Origin: Acinetobacter sp. CS-2
GTDB taxonomy: Bacteria; Pseudomonadota; Gammaproteobacteria; Pseudomonadales; Moraxellaceae
Assembly: GCF_016599715.1 (NCBI RefSeq)
Contig: NZ_CP067019.1
Span: 2,232,001-2,296,000 of the forward strand
DNA: 64,000 bases
Direction: 5' to 3'
In this document: positions 25,358 through 35,652 of the stretch, piece after piece
How positions within the stretch are numbered: position 1 is the stretch's first letter
Layout of the letters: every line of letters starts with the position of its first letter
Made by a program: the position numbers and the translations under genes
Notes under the pieces: model-generated
Seen by the model: the letters and a program-made list of their open reading frames with translations, nothing else
Told to the model about the DNA's origin: nothing
Database searches by the model: none

Positions 25358-26011
25358 GATATTTTCCTGTAATAATATTAGGATTTCATCAAGCGAAGGC
25401 TAAAATCACACTCATATTATTTGTTCAGATTTAGAGCGCTTCGTTAAGATGAACACAGATTAGATTGAGTTAAAAAATTAATCCAATATTCTCGATTAAT
25501 TCCCAGTATTTATTTAAAAAATATGTAGATCAAAGTCTTATTATATTTATGTTTCAAAATTTTAAATTATTGTTTTAATTAACTTTATTTTAATTACTCA
25601 AAATCATTTTTTGCTTACAAAGTGTTCGTAATGCCGATTTTTTCTTCATTAGACTTAAGTCGTGCTTTGAAAGGAAAAAGCTTGACCAGCTACTTTTTTA
25701 GTCATTTATGTAAATTTTTAATCAAAATCATCAAAATATGACTGTATTTTATTTCTTCTATTTTCTCTTTATAGCTCACTCAATAAAGGCCTTTATCTGG
25801 TATTAAAATCTGCGAATTTTTCTCTCTGATTCATTTAACTTTACTTCAATAAGTGTGGCGTTTACCCTCGTTAATTCATTCATTAATTCATTTTATCTAT
25901 ATAAAATTCCACGATTATCCCGTCTCTTTTTTCATCAATATTCCTACACAAGCCTTGTCGCTTATGGCATAATCGAAATAATTTCATGAGCTTATTTTCG
26001 GTATTTCTTGT
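25358..26011. other. 654-base A/T-rich gap without a gene
   Basis: This divergent region between aceA and a LysR gene is very A/T-rich. It holds short direct repeats (TTAATTCATTCATTAATTCATT-like, ~25873-25892), a palindrome AATAAAGGCCTTTAT at ~25783, and scattered promoter-like TATAAT variants. I find no open frame, tRNA or terminator. It probably carries long regulatory sequence for aceA. Confidence 0.4.
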
Positions 26012-27001
26012 ATGAATCTGGAGCGGGTCGATCTCAATCTATTAATATATCTTGATGTACTGCTTCGCGAAAAAAATGTCACGCGTGCCGCAGAACAATT
26101 GGGTGTAACCCAACCTGCCATGAGTAACATTTTGCGTCGTTTACGCAATTTATTTAATGATCCGCTGTTAATTCGTTCTTCTGAAGGAATGACCCCCACA
26201 GAACGTGCTTTGGAATTACAGCCACGTATCCGTGATGCCTTGTCTGATCTTTCAATGATTCTGGAACCGCGTACCGAGTTCCGTCCTTATACATCGAATC
26301 GTGTTTTCCGCATTATGACCTCGGACTATGCTGAAGCGACTTTAGTACCACGTTTGGTTAAAGCCTTACGCTCCGAAGCACCCAATGTGGTACTGGACTT
26401 TTTAACTCCCAGTGACGTGTCCTACCGTGACATGGAACAAGGCAAAGTCGATCTGGCGATTAACCGTTTCAATGAAATTCCGCAAAGTTTCCACCAGGTC
26501 CTGGTCTGGCGAGACAGTTTTTCCTGTTTGCTCAATAGCAAGCATCCTGCTGCAGGAAATTTAAACCTTAAAAGTTATTTAGATGCACAGCATATTTGGG
26601 TCTCTAAAACAGGGATGGGTGTTGGCTTTGGGGTCAATCCTGAAAAACAGGCCGGTTTGGGCTGGATTGATCAGGCTTTGGAACGTATTGGTCAAAAGCG
26701 TAAAATTTCGGTATTTACCCGTCACTATCAAATGCCCGGATTATTGGCTGCCAATGTTGACCTCGTTGCGACTTTGCCAACACGCATTGCACGTTTACAG
26801 GCTAAAAACCAGAACCTGCTGATGAAAGATCCACCCTTCTATATTCCCGAGTTTGAATTGAAGATGGCATGGTGTCCGTTATTGCATCATCACCCAGCAC
26901 ATCGCTGGTTGCGCCAGCTCATTCTATATGTGGCTCGCCAAATGATCGAAGAAGAAAATCGTGAATTTTTAATGAATAATTCGCAATTTTCACATTATTA
27001 A
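26012..27001 (+). CDS. LysR-family transcriptional regulator
   Basis: 329 residues. The N-terminal winged helix is VDLNLLIYLDVLLREKNVTR then AAEQLGVTQPAMSNILRRLR (about 6-45). The NodD/PA0477-type effector domain begins at ~95 (FRIMTSDYAEATLVPRLVKA) and contains FTRHYQMPGLLAANVDLVAT. The tail is basic and Glu-rich. It is divergent from aceA across 654 bases and 127 bases before a CNNM gene. Whether it controls aceA is not shown by the sequence. Confidence 0.9.
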   Translation: MNLERVDLNLLIYLDVLLREKNVTRAAEQLGVTQPAMSNILRRLRNLFNDPLLIRSSEGMTPTERALELQPRIRDALSDLSMILEPRTEFRPYTSNRVFRIMTSDYAEATLVPRLVKALRSEAPNVVLDFLTPSDVSYRDMEQGKVDLAINRFNEIPQSFHQVLVWRDSFSCLLNSKHPAAGNLNLKSYLDAQHIWVSKTGMGVGFGVNPEKQAGLGWIDQALERIGQKRKISVFTRHYQMPGLLAANVDLVATLPTRIARLQAKNQNLLMKDPPFYIPEFELKMAWCPLLHHHPAHRWLRQLILYVARQMIEEENREFLMNNSQFSHY

Positions 27002-27128
27002 GCACAATTTTTCTTAAATTCTTCTTTTTTAAGCTTATACTGTATTTAGTCGGGTAGTCATTTCATTACTACCTGACCTTCTTTTATGTTAAAAATATTC
27101 ATAATAATGATGATCCACAGGTGGATTT

Positions 27129-28457
27129 GTGAGCCTCTTTCAAAATATCGTCATCATCATCATCCTCATTGCGGGTGCGGGATTCTTATCGCTCACCGAA
27201 ATTGCCCTGGCGGGTGCACGTAAAGTTAAACTAAAAATACTGGCTGAATCAGGGGATGAACGTGCTCAGCAAGTGTTGGATTTACAGGAAAATTCAGCAG
27301 ACTTTTTTGCAGCTTCACAAATCGGTTTAAATGCTGTTGCTATTCTTGGCGGTATTTTAGGTGAAGGTGCTTTCCGTCCTTATTTTCTCGAGCTAGTTTC
27401 ACGTTTCTATACGGGTGCGTGGGCTGAAACGATCGGTTTTGCCTTGTCTTTTACTTTAGTCACGTCATTATTCATTCTGTTTGCAGACTTGATGCCAAAA
27501 CGTCTGGCCATGATTGCACCGGAAAAAATTGCTGTATCTGTGATCAACCCGATTCAAATTTTTATTAGCGTATGTCGTCCACTGGCCTGGTTCATTAATG
27601 CCATTGCCAATCTGTTATTTCGCCTGTTCAAGGTCAATACCACCCGTGAAGACAACATCACCTTTGATGATATTTCTGCTGTCATGGATGCAGGTGCGCA
27701 GGCAGGTGTATTACAGAAACAGGAACATCACTTTATTGAAAACGTGTTTGAGCTTGAAGAACGTAATGTTCCTTCGAGTATGACAACTCGTGAAAATGTC
27801 ATCTATTTTACTTTGAAAGAATCTGAAGCCAGTATCCGGCAAAAACTGGCTGAATATCCTTATTCCAAGTTTCTGGTGTGTAGTGAAAATATTGATGATG
27901 TGATTGGTTATGTTGATGCTAAAGATATTCTGGTGCGTATTCTGAATAACCAGTCTTTACTGCAACTCAATGAAAGTACCATTCGTAATGTATTGACCAT
28001 TCCAGATACTTTGACTTTATCTGAATTACTGGACCGTTTCCGTTCCACCAAAGAAAAGTTTGCGGTGGTAATTAACGAATATGCCTTGGTGGTTGGCGTA
28101 ATTACCTTGTCTGATATTATGATTACCGTCATGGGCGACTGGGTCACGCCAATTGAAGCTGATCAGCAAATTATCAAGCGCGATAACAATTCCTGGCTGA
28201 TTGATGGTAGCACGCCAATTGAGGACCTGAAACATGCCCTTGAAATTGATGAAATGCCGGATGAAGAAAATTATGAAACACTTGCCGGTTTCATGATGTA
28301 CCGTCTACGCAAGATTCCACGCCCTGCCGATACAGTGATCTATGGTAACTATAAATTTGAAGTAGTGGATGTTGACCATTTTAAAATTGACCAACTCTTA
28401 GTTACGCGTCTTTTAAAACAGGTCGAAACCGATGAAAATAAAGAAGAATCAGATTAA
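27129..28457 (+). CDS. CNNM/HlyC-CorC family membrane protein with CBS domains
   Basis: 442 residues. The N-terminal CNNM transmembrane domain (about 1-180, with FLSLTEIALAGARKVKLKIL and LFADLMPKRLAM) is followed by two CBS modules (about 205-330). A C-terminal CorC_HlyC transporter-associated domain (~350-430, GSTPIEDLKHALEIDEMPDE, ETLAGFMMYRLRKIP) completes it. Members relate to Mg2+ or Co2+ transport or resistance; the older hemolysin name is misleading. Start is GTG with AGGTGG just upstream. A small membrane gene follows 50 bases later. Confidence 0.9.
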   Translation: MSLFQNIVIIIILIAGAGFLSLTEIALAGARKVKLKILAESGDERAQQVLDLQENSADFFAASQIGLNAVAILGGILGEGAFRPYFLELVSRFYTGAWAETIGFALSFTLVTSLFILFADLMPKRLAMIAPEKIAVSVINPIQIFISVCRPLAWFINAIANLLFRLFKVNTTREDNITFDDISAVMDAGAQAGVLQKQEHHFIENVFELEERNVPSSMTTRENVIYFTLKESEASIRQKLAEYPYSKFLVCSENIDDVIGYVDAKDILVRILNNQSLLQLNESTIRNVLTIPDTLTLSELLDRFRSTKEKFAVVINEYALVVGVITLSDIMITVMGDWVTPIEADQQIIKRDNNSWLIDGSTPIEDLKHALEIDEMPDEENYETLAGFMMYRLRKIPRPADTVIYGNYKFEVVDVDHFKIDQLLVTRLLKQVETDENKEESD

Positions 28458-28507
28458 TCTGATTCTTCTCACCTTAACTTAAAATAAAAATTAGATAGAT
28501 AAAAACC

Positions 28508-28789
28508 ATGAATATTTCAGTGACCGCCCTGCTCGCCTGCCTGAGTTTCTATTCAGGTCTTTATATGATTTATTATTTTTTCACCCGGCAAACCCAGCCT
28601 GTGATTCTGATTTTAGCAATTGTATTGCTTATTTTAGCGTGCTGGATCACGCCCTATAGTTATGAACGCTCAAGAAAAAATTATGATTCAACCATGCGGA
28701 TCGGTGAGTTTTTCTGGTATCCCTTGATCAGCTGGTGGCGACTTTTTATTTGGCCCATCAGCATATTACTGGCTTGGCTTTATACATAA
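28508..28789 (+). CDS. Small membrane protein of unknown function
   Basis: 93 residues with three hydrophobic segments (about 5-25, 31-50, 70-91) and a charged middle (SYERSRKNYDSTMRIGEFFW). It lies 50 bases after the CNNM gene and before a shared terminator, so it is likely the second gene of that transcript. No family recognised. Confidence 0.7.
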   Translation: MNISVTALLACLSFYSGLYMIYYFFTRQTQPVILILAIVLLILACWITPYSYERSRKNYDSTMRIGEFFWYPLISWWRLFIWPISILLAWLYT

Positions 28790-28811
28790 ATTTTTTCTGC
28801 TTATTCATGCA

Positions 28812-28838
28812 CAAAAAAGCACCACAAGGTGCTTTTTT
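28812..28838 (+). terminator. Intrinsic terminator
   Basis: AAAAAAGCACC-ACAA-GGTGCTTTTTT hairpin closing the CNNM transcript, just left of the IS982-family element. Confidence 0.87.
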
Positions 28839-28851
28839 AACGAAATACTTA

Positions 28852-29837
28852 ACCTGAGTTCGACATAAAAAAGAAACAAAGAAAAAGCCTTTGAAGTTGT
28901 AAGATTTTGGTTCTAAAGACAAAAAACTGCAACAACAAAGGCTTTCCCGTGGATTATATTACTGAAATATTCTGTTTAATAGATGACTTTTGCAAAGATT
29001 TTGAATCAACATTAAAAACGGCTCTCATTTCCGACCAACAACCAAGACGACAGAGAGCTAAAGCCCTGTGTTTATCTGAAATCATGACCATCACGGTACT
29101 GTTCCATCAATCAGGTTTTAGATTCTTCAAATATTATTACAACCATATGATTCGACCCTTCTGGAAAGAAGCATTTCCTACACTGCCCAGCTATAACAGA
29201 ATGATTGAATTATTACCTCAATGTCTGACAGCATTAACGTGTTTCTTTCATCAAATTAAAGGTCAATGTACAGGAATTAGCTTAATTGATTCAACTAAAC
29301 TGATCGTTTGCCATAATCGTCGTATTGCAAGGAATAAGGTTTTTAAGGGCCTGGCAGGACGAGGAAAAAGCAGTACGGGTTGGTTTTATGGTTTTAAATT
29401 ACACATGGTTATCAATCAATTAGGTGAAATTATTAATATTGCATTTACATCAGGAAATGTTCACGATGTCAAAATGCTGGATGTGTTAGGTCAAGGCTTA
29501 AGTGGAGTTTTACTCGCAGATAAGGGATATATCAGTAAAGCTAAAGCCGAAGTTTTATCACAGCGAGGGCTTAAGATTTTAACGACTGGACGTAAGAATA
29601 TGAAGAACCTGCCTCAATATAATGAGATGGAGAAGCAGCTTCTTTCAAAACGGGGATTGATTGAAACCGTGAATGATCAGCTAAAAAACTTGCATCAGAT
29701 TGACCATACCCGACATCGCTCGGTTAACAATTTTATGGTCAATCTAATGGCAGCAATCATCGCTTATTGTTTATCACCAAATAAACCAACATTTAAAAAC
29801 ATGCTTAATTATCAATCAAATTAAGTCGAACTCAGGT
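28852..29837 (+). mobile_element. IS982-family insertion sequence, complete
   Basis: 986 bases. The left end ACCTGAGTTCGACATAA matches the reverse complement of the right end (TTAAGTCGAACTCAGGT) at 16 of 17 bases. TACTTA flanks both sides (28846-28851 and 29838-29843), a probable 6-base target duplication. A single intact transposase fills the element. It inserted between a terminator and the stop codon of a minus-strand gene; that stop codon lies inside the right-hand duplication. Confidence 0.88.
28949..29824 (+). CDS. IS982-family transposase
   Basis: 291 residues from GTG 28949; the frame is open to 28907 but the family opens DYITEIFCLIDDFCKDFE. The DDE domain includes IDSTKLIVCHNRRI (first Asp, ~114), GFKLHMVIN, LLADKGYISKAKAE (second Asp, ~199) and KRGLIETVNDQLKNLHQIDH with the glutamate. 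The reading frame is intact, so the element may be active. Confidence 0.92.
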   Translation: MDYITEIFCLIDDFCKDFESTLKTALISDQQPRRQRAKALCLSEIMTITVLFHQSGFRFFKYYYNHMIRPFWKEAFPTLPSYNRMIELLPQCLTALTCFFHQIKGQCTGISLIDSTKLIVCHNRRIARNKVFKGLAGRGKSSTGWFYGFKLHMVINQLGEIINIAFTSGNVHDVKMLDVLGQGLSGVLLADKGYISKAKAEVLSQRGLKILTTGRKNMKNLPQYNEMEKQLLSKRGLIETVNDQLKNLHQIDHTRHRSVNNFMVNLMAAIIAYCLSPNKPTFKNMLNYQSN

Positions 29838-29840
29838 TAC

Positions 29841-30347
29841 TTAGTACTTGCTGATCAGTTCATCCAGTACAGCCTGATAGTGAATAGTAATGTCATCTTC
29901 CAGAATCTTGTAAGCATTGTCGAACTGCACCATTGGCCAGCCTTCTTTCCAGAACGGGAAAATATTATGCAAGTCGTGAGTCACAGTCGCATCTTCACGG
30001 GTAATGGCCTGTGCAATTTGTGATAAAACCTGTGCTGTTTCGGCCCCATCAATAGCTAAGTAATCAATGCCGTGCGCTTTTAAAATACGAATACGGTCTT
30101 TTTTATAACGAATTTTTTTACTTTGTGCTTCATTTAAATGTAGGGCCAAAGTGACAGCTTCAACAAACTTGCTTTCAAAACTGGCATTTAAAGCAACTAG
30201 GGCATTTTTATGTGCCTCTTGACGACCAGCTTTACCCCCATTACGGATCATCTCATTCGCTTCAGTATTTAGCACATCGCTTTTCATGGACTGTAAAATG
30301 TCTAAAATTTCGATATCGCTTAAAGATTCAGGAGATTGATCAGTCAT
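29841..30347 (-). CDS. Uncharacterised protein
   Basis: 168 residues, soluble, acidic, largely helical, with no signal or TM segment. LSDIEILDILQSMKSDVLNT opens it and a KKIRYKKDRIRILKAHG patch is basic. Normal coding bias and a clean ATG suggest a real gene. I do not recognise the family. Its stop codon overlaps the target duplication of the IS982 element, and any terminator it had downstream is now separated by the IS. Confidence 0.7.
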   Translation of the reverse strand: MTDQSPESLSDIEILDILQSMKSDVLNTEANEMIRNGGKAGRQEAHKNALVALNASFESKFVEAVTLALHLNEAQSKKIRYKKDRIRILKAHGIDYLAIDGAETAQVLSQIAQAITREDATVTHDLHNIFPFWKEGWPMVQFDNAYKILEDDITIHYQAVLDELISKY

Positions 30348-30646
30348 GAACTGTCCTTGGACAAAAATAAGAAAGGGCTATTTTCGCATAATTCCTCACT
30401 GAATACAGGAATAAAATTAAGCTCCCGAGTCGATTCATCATTTAGCGGTTTAAAACATGACCCTAAGATTAAGTAAATTGGCGCAATACATCTCAGCCAT
30501 TATGAATATGCTAAAAACTCATGCCTGCATGTGAAATAAATAGAGCTTAGCCTTGAAATAAGGAATCTGTAATTTTCTGATTTTTCTCTGTTAAATGCTT
30601 TCAAATCCTTTATATTAGCTCTAATTTTTATGTTTCTTTAATTCTT

Positions 30647-31378
30647 ATGATCAGTAATAAACAAACGGCAATTTTTTTAAATCAATTGCGGGAACAGTAC
30701 CCGGCAGCATTTAAAAGAAATTATTTGTTTTACAGCATGATCAAAACTAAAGGAATTTTAGATGAACTGAAGGAGCTAATTCCCTGGGTTCTGGCCGCAA
30801 TGATTTTTATCTCGCTTTCGATGAGTTTGGGTCATTTCATTGCTAGCCAATTTCCGCAATTCAATGCTTTTCGTGCCCAAGGCATTGCTGTGTTAGCCAT
30901 TATGTTGTTGTTTATGCTTTATACGCCCGTGGTCATCAAACAGATCAAACATAGCTCTACTTCTTTATATCAGCAACTTCGCCATACTCCGGTTAAACTT
31001 GCTGTACTCATTGTGCTACAAGCCATCAATATCGCTTATATTGAAAGTACGGTTTTACAAATTATTCTTTTTTTCTTTGCCTTGAGTTTTGGTTTTGTTC
31101 GTTTTTATAAAGAAAATATGTTCCGTGAAGGTACACAAAACGAACAATATTTTTATCTGCAAGAAACCCGCCGCATTTGTTTTTGGGCCTATAAGCAGGT
31201 GTTAAAGATTCAGTTAAAAAGCCTATTCCTGAGAAAAAACTCATCTGCCCTTCATAAGCTACAACAACAAGAAAAACAGTTTATCGATTTGCATATACAG
31301 CTGATTCGTTATGAAAATGAACTGTGCAAAACACACAAGCATATAGATGTCGAAACCTATCTGGATAGCTTGATGTAG
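30647..31378 (+). CDS. Uncharacterised inner-membrane protein
   Basis: 243 residues. Hydrophobic segments lie at about 45-68, 78-98 and 113-150 (two close helices), followed by a ~90-residue cytoplasmic helical tail rich in Lys and Gln (HKLQQQEKQFIDLHIQLIRY). No family recognised. The 299 bases upstream hold no gene. tRNA-Leu follows 139 bases later. Confidence 0.65.
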   Translation: MISNKQTAIFLNQLREQYPAAFKRNYLFYSMIKTKGILDELKELIPWVLAAMIFISLSMSLGHFIASQFPQFNAFRAQGIAVLAIMLLFMLYTPVVIKQIKHSSTSLYQQLRHTPVKLAVLIVLQAINIAYIESTVLQIILFFFALSFGFVRFYKENMFREGTQNEQYFYLQETRRICFWAYKQVLKIQLKSLFLRKNSSALHKLQQQEKQFIDLHIQLIRYENELCKTHKHIDVETYLDSLM

Positions 31379-31517
31379 ATGACATAACCATTTTAAGAGG
31401 AAAAGTTTAGTCAAAGCCCTATTTTATAGCGATAAGCACATGAATTGATTGAAAAGAAAGCAAATACACGGAAAGATACTTGCCAAGTTTTATTTCCTCC
31501 ACTATTATGGCGCACAT

Positions 31518-31603
31518 GCCCGAGTGGTGAAATCGGTAGACACAGGGGATTTAAAATCCCCCGCCCACAAAGCGTGCCAGTTCGAGTCTGGCCTCGGGCA
31601 CCA
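31518..31603 (+). tRNA. tRNA-Leu (anticodon TAA)
   Basis: 86 bases including the encoded CCA end. The acceptor GCCCGAG pairs with CTCGGGC. The anticodon stem GGGAT/ATCCC holds the loop TTTAAAA, giving TAA. A long class II variable arm and GTTCGAGTC T-arm are present. Confidence 0.95.
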
Positions 31604-31712
31604 TTTTAATATGTATTAAAGTAGTGCGACAAAAGATCCAGCGATAAGCTGGTTTTTTTATGCCTGAATGATTAGAGTAAATCATTTAATCCAATAACAA
31701 GAAACAATAACC

Positions 31713-32123
31713 ATGAACCTGCTAAAAATATATCATCTGCTCTTAATCAATTTGTTGATATGTATGAGTTCAAACTTGGTTTATGCCCAAGAAACTCTGG
31801 AAAAACAACCAACTGAAATTATTTATGACCTGTTTTCTGGAACCATTAGCGAAGATAAAGAGCAACTCATGTTAAACCACTGTACTTTGGCAAAGTATCA
31901 GTATCCCCTGCATTTTAATCATAGCGAAGATGAAAAACGAATTCGAAAACTCATTCAACAAGACCCAAACTTCTGGCTTAATTTAAGCGCTCATACTTAT
32001 GAAGAAAACAATAAATATCATTTAGTCGTGAATGGAATATCCGAAATTCATCTGAAAGCCAGTTGCCATCTGACCGATCTGCTGTCCAATTTAGACTCAC
32101 CGAAAAACACAACCCACCAATAG
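31713..32123 (+). CDS. Small exported protein of unknown function
   Basis: 136 residues with a signal peptide (MNLLK, hydrophobic stretch to ~20, likely cut after VYA). The mature part has two cysteines (in LNHCTLAKY and LKASCHLTDLL) that could form a disulfide. No recognised domain. It is convergent with the small acidic protein gene at 32132, only eight bases apart. Confidence 0.65.
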   Translation: MNLLKIYHLLLINLLICMSSNLVYAQETLEKQPTEIIYDLFSGTISEDKEQLMLNHCTLAKYQYPLHFNHSEDEKRIRKLIQQDPNFWLNLSAHTYEENNKYHLVVNGISEIHLKASCHLTDLLSNLDSPKNTTHQ

Positions 32124-32131
32124 AGAGTGAC

Positions 32132-32446
32132 TTACCACTCTCTATTTGATACCAGTTCTTCCATTTCAATATCCATATAACCGTTCTCTTGCACCACCAT
32201 CATCATGGCTTCAGCAATATAATCGGCCGCCGTATCATCCAAGGAAGAATCCAAATCCTCAAATTGCGGTTTCATCTTATTGATTAGAATCACGGTTTCA
32301 GCAGCAAAATGATAAATTTCAGCTTCAGATAAATCAGGCTTAGCCACCTTCTTTGCAAACTGTTTAATGGCCTGCTTAACTTCAGCCACAAGAATATCGG
32401 GATAATATTCATCATCAAACATCGGGAGAAGTAAATCTTCAAACAT
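32132..32446 (-). CDS. DUF5713-like small acidic protein
   Basis: 104 residues from ATG 32446; a longer frame to 32491 starts less plausibly. The opening LLPMFDDEYYPDILVAEVKQ resembles DUF5713 proteins, as does the all-helical acidic composition (EDLDSSLDDTAADYIAEAMM). Function unknown. GAG lies six bases upstream of the start. The resemblance is from memory and moderate. Confidence 0.6.
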   Translation of the reverse strand: MFEDLLLPMFDDEYYPDILVAEVKQAIKQFAKKVAKPDLSEAEIYHFAAETVILINKMKPQFEDLDSSLDDTAADYIAEAMMMVVQENGYMDIEMEELVSNREW

Positions 32447-32598
32447 ACAACACTCAAAAAAGACATGCATTAAAGCGAGCTTGTATAACACAAAGCAACA
32501 AAATTACCAAACGCTACAATAAAAAAGGTGATTTCCCCCATTTTTATTGACATGTCTTTGAAGTAATTAAATATGAGTCAACAATTACACCTTAAACT

Positions 32599-32629
32599 AA
32601 AAAAGCTCGATACCTTATCGAGCTTTTTT
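32599..32629 (-). terminator. Terminator of folP
   Basis: AAAAAAGCTCGATA-CCT-TATCGAGCTTTTTT, a strong hairpin just past the folP stop; symmetric tracts would allow use in both directions. Confidence 0.88.
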
Positions 32630-32640
32630 ATATACCTAGG

Positions 32641-33498
32641 TTATACACCCAGATTATTCATCGCCTGCCATACTTTAATGGCATCACTCATTGCCTTGAC
32701 GTCATGTGCTCGTACCATGCAGGCCCCCTGTTGAATACTAAATAAATGAGCAGCAACAGAACCCATCGCACGATTTTGAGCATCCGCCCCACCCAGAGCT
32801 TCACCAATAAAGCGCTTCCGGGAAAGTGCCGATAAAATTGGATAACCCATATCATTCAATTTATAAAATTCATTTAACAGCTTCAAATTTTGCTGTGCAT
32901 TTTTAGCAAAACCAAAGCCCGGATCAATCACAATATTTTCAGGTTTTACCCCAGCCTGTATTGCATCATCTACTCTCTGCTGTAGCTCTTTAATCACATC
33001 AGTGGTTACATCATCATACTGGTCTAAATTATTCATAGTGGTGGGTTCGCCACGCATATGCATAATAATTACAGGAATATTCAACTCAGCAGCGGTTAGC
33101 AAGGCATGAGGACGGGTTAATGCACGCACATCATTCCAGATATGCGCCCCTGCTTGAACAGCAGCTTTTATCACTTCGGGTTGTGAGGTATCAATTGAAA
33201 TAATGACATCATGCTTGGCCAATTCTTCAACTACAGGCACTACACGGCGTATTTCTTCATCCACCCCCACCACAGAAGCACCGGGACGGGTTGATTCACC
33301 CCCAACATCAATTATGCTTGCACCATCCTCTATCATCTGCAAGGCATACACTATGGCTTGGTCTTTGGTATTATGCTTTCCGCCATCACTGAAAGAGTCT
33401 GGAGTGACATTCAGAATCCCCATAACGTGGGGCTGAGACAAGTCCAACTTCATTTGACCACATTGCAGCATTCGATTAGGTAATGGCATCAATTGCAT
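32641..33498 (-). CDS. folP: Dihydropteroate synthase
   Basis: 285-residue TIM-barrel enzyme that joins pterin pyrophosphate to p-aminobenzoate in folate synthesis, the sulfonamide target. Signatures are MGILNVTPDSFSDGG, GGESTRPGA, ISIDTSQPEV, IWNDVRAL and DPGFGFAKNAQQN, with LSRKRFIGEALGG later. AAGGAGA precedes the ATG. It follows rlmE and ftsH on the same strand, the common gene order, although a terminator lies between ftsH and folP. Confidence 0.96.
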   Translation of the reverse strand: MQLMPLPNRMLQCGQMKLDLSQPHVMGILNVTPDSFSDGGKHNTKDQAIVYALQMIEDGASIIDVGGESTRPGASVVGVDEEIRRVVPVVEELAKHDVIISIDTSQPEVIKAAVQAGAHIWNDVRALTRPHALLTAAELNIPVIIMHMRGEPTTMNNLDQYDDVTTDVIKELQQRVDDAIQAGVKPENIVIDPGFGFAKNAQQNLKLLNEFYKLNDMGYPILSALSRKRFIGEALGGADAQNRAMGSVAAHLFSIQQGACMVRAHDVKAMSDAIKVWQAMNNLGV

Positions 33499-33585
33499 TA
33501 TATTTCTCCTTCAAGCAATCCGGCTATTCTAACAACTCTACAATTTTACAGTCTGAAATCTTTTCAGACACCATTGCCTTATCCA

Positions 33586-33616
33586 TAAAAAAAGAGCCTC
33601 ATTTGAGACTCTTTTT
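33586..33616 (-). terminator. Terminator between ftsH and folP
   Basis: AAAAAAGAGCCTCA-TT-TGAGACTCTTTTTT, a hairpin with one mismatch between A and T tracts. It lies just past the ftsH stop and upstream of folP. Confidence 0.8.
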
Positions 33617-33630
33617 TCTAACCATCCAAC

Positions 33631-35520
33631 TTAGCTCGCTGGTAATGGTGGAGGAGTTGCAGAACCATCTGTTGGTGTTACATCAATCACCGGATTTTCA
33701 GCAACATATACTTTAGGTGGTTGTGGTTCACGACCTTCCATGATGTCACGGATTTGGTCACGATCGATCGTTTCCCATTCCATCAAAGCTTTCACCATGG
33801 CATGCGCGATCTCTTTGTGGTTTTCCAGAACCTCACGAGCAACTTTATACTGTTCATCCAGAATGCGGCGAACTTCGGCATCTACCTGCTGTTGCGTTGC
33901 TTCAGAAATGGTACGACTACCGACATTTCCAAAGAAACCGTTTTGGTTTTCATCTTCATAAACCATCACACCCATTCGGTCAGACATACCGTATTTAGTC
34001 ACCATTGCACGTGCCATTTTAGTGGCACGTTCAAAATCATTTGAAGCACCGGTCGACATCTGATTGATAAACACTTCTTCGGCAATACGGCCACCAAATA
34101 AAATGGAAATCTCATTCAGCATCTTGTCTTTGTAATGACTAATTGCATCTTGTTCCGGCAACTGCCAAGTCACACCCAAAGCCCAACCACGCGGCATAAT
34201 GGTCACTTTATGTACAGGGTCAGTACCCGGCAAAATTTCAGCCACAATCGCATGACCGGCTTCATGGTAAGCAGTAGCACGACGTTCTTCTTCACGAATC
34301 ACCATCGATTTACGTTCAGGACCCATATAGATCTTATCTTTAGCATCTTCAAAGTCATGCATGTCGACTGTGTTCTTGTTACGACGGGCAGCAAATAACG
34401 CTGCTTCGTTTACAAGGTTCGCCAATTGTGCACCAGAGAAACCTGGAGTACCACGTGCCAGCACTCTGACATCCACACCCGTGTGTGAAGGCAATTTTTT
34501 CAAGTGTACATTCAGAATCTGTTCACGGCCTTTAATGTCTGGAAGGCCTACCATCACCTGACGGTCAAAACGGCCTGGACGAAGCAAGGCTTTATCCAGT
34601 ACATCGGCACGGTTGGTTGCAGCAATGACGATAATGCCTTCATTACCTTCAAAACCATCCATTTCTACCAGCATCTGGTTGAGTGTCTGTTCACGTTCAT
34701 CGTGACCACCGCCAGTACCTGAACCACGGTGACGACCGACCGCATCAATCTCGTCAATGAAGATGATACATGGTGCATGGCGTTTCGCCTGTTCAAACAT
34801 GTCACGTACACGTGATGCACCGACACCCACGAACATTTCAACAAAGTCAGAACCCGAAATACTGAAGAATGGAACTTTTGCTTCACCAGCAATCGCTTTG
34901 GCAAGCAAGGTTTTACCGGTACCTGGAGGACCAACCATCAATACGCCTTTAGGAATACTTGCGCCCAGACGTTTAAATTTAGATGGATCTTTCAAGAAAT
35001 CTACAATTTCAACAACTTCTTGTTTAGCTTCATCACAGCCAGCAACATCGCTAAAGGTGACTTTAATCTGGTCTTCAGACAGCATTTTGGCTTTCGATTT
35101 ACCAAAGCTCATCGGACCGCTTTTGCCACCTGCACCACCACCCATGTTGCGCATAAAGAACATGAATAACAAAATGATTAAAAGTACAGGGAAGCTAGCG
35201 ATAAGAAGTTGCATCAACAAACCTTGACGTTGCGGTGCAGTCCCTTCTACAACAACATTATGTTTAATGAGATTTGGCATCAGTTCCGGGTCTTGAACCG
35301 CAGGACGAATGCTTTCAAACTCTGAACCGTTTGTTTTTTCACCACGAATTCTTTCGCCATCAATGGTGACTTGCTTAATTTGACCAGCATTCACCGCTGA
35401 AACAAACTCTGAATAATTCATTGCAGTCGGTTGATTGCGGTCACTGATGTTACTGAAAATCAGAATCAGCACACCCAGTATAACCAGCCACAATACGGCA
35501 TTCTTGAAGAGATCGCTCAA
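33631..35520 (-). CDS. ftsH: ATP-dependent zinc metalloprotease FtsH
   Basis: 629 residues. TM1 at ~8-25 and TM2 at ~108-124 flank a periplasmic domain. The AAA module carries Walker [10 protein letters not shown], Walker [12 protein letters not shown] and second-region-of-homology arginines. The M41 protease has HEAGH around residue 417. The ~25-residue tail is Pro-rich. It degrades membrane proteins and LpxC-type regulators at the inner membrane. The start codon is TTG, with GGGA eight bases upstream; no ATG gives the normal N terminus. Confidence 0.97.
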   Translation of the reverse strand: MSDLFKNAVLWLVILGVLILIFSNISDRNQPTAMNYSEFVSAVNAGQIKQVTIDGERIRGEKTNGSEFESIRPAVQDPELMPNLIKHNVVVEGTAPQRQGLLMQLLIASFPVLLIILLFMFFMRNMGGGAGGKSGPMSFGKSKAKMLSEDQIKVTFSDVAGCDEAKQEVVEIVDFLKDPSKFKRLGASIPKGVLMVGPPGTGKTLLAKAIAGEAKVPFFSISGSDFVEMFVGVGASRVRDMFEQAKRHAPCIIFIDEIDAVGRHRGSGTGGGHDEREQTLNQMLVEMDGFEGNEGIIVIAATNRADVLDKALLRPGRFDRQVMVGLPDIKGREQILNVHLKKLPSHTGVDVRVLARGTPGFSGAQLANLVNEAALFAARRNKNTVDMHDFEDAKDKIYMGPERKSMVIREEERRATAYHEAGHAIVAEILPGTDPVHKVTIMPRGWALGVTWQLPEQDAISHYKDKMLNEISILFGGRIAEEVFINQMSTGASNDFERATKMARAMVTKYGMSDRMGVMVYEDENQNGFFGNVGSRTISEATQQQVDAEVRRILDEQYKVAREVLENHKEIAHAMVKALMEWETIDRDQIRDIMEGREPQPPKVYVAENPVIDVTPTDGSATPPPLPAS

Positions 35521-35652
35521 AGCTTTATTCCCATATCAATCTAATTTGATCATGCCCAAAAATGGGTGACCCTAATTTAAGCTGAAGATCAGCTTTGCAA
35601 TATTTTAAAAATGTACAAAATGCACAATTTTTAACGTCTTGGCAAGTAAACT

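Noticed and set aside
25870-25895. Short ATTCATT tandem repeats as a CRISPR or iteron array
   Set aside because: Only three irregular copies in A/T-rich DNA without spacers. No CRISPR array was seen anywhere in the window.
34757-35227. 156-codon plus-strand frame antisense to ftsH
   Set aside because: Shadow of the strongly biased ftsH codons, as are the other long frames across carB, lysS and the RND gene.
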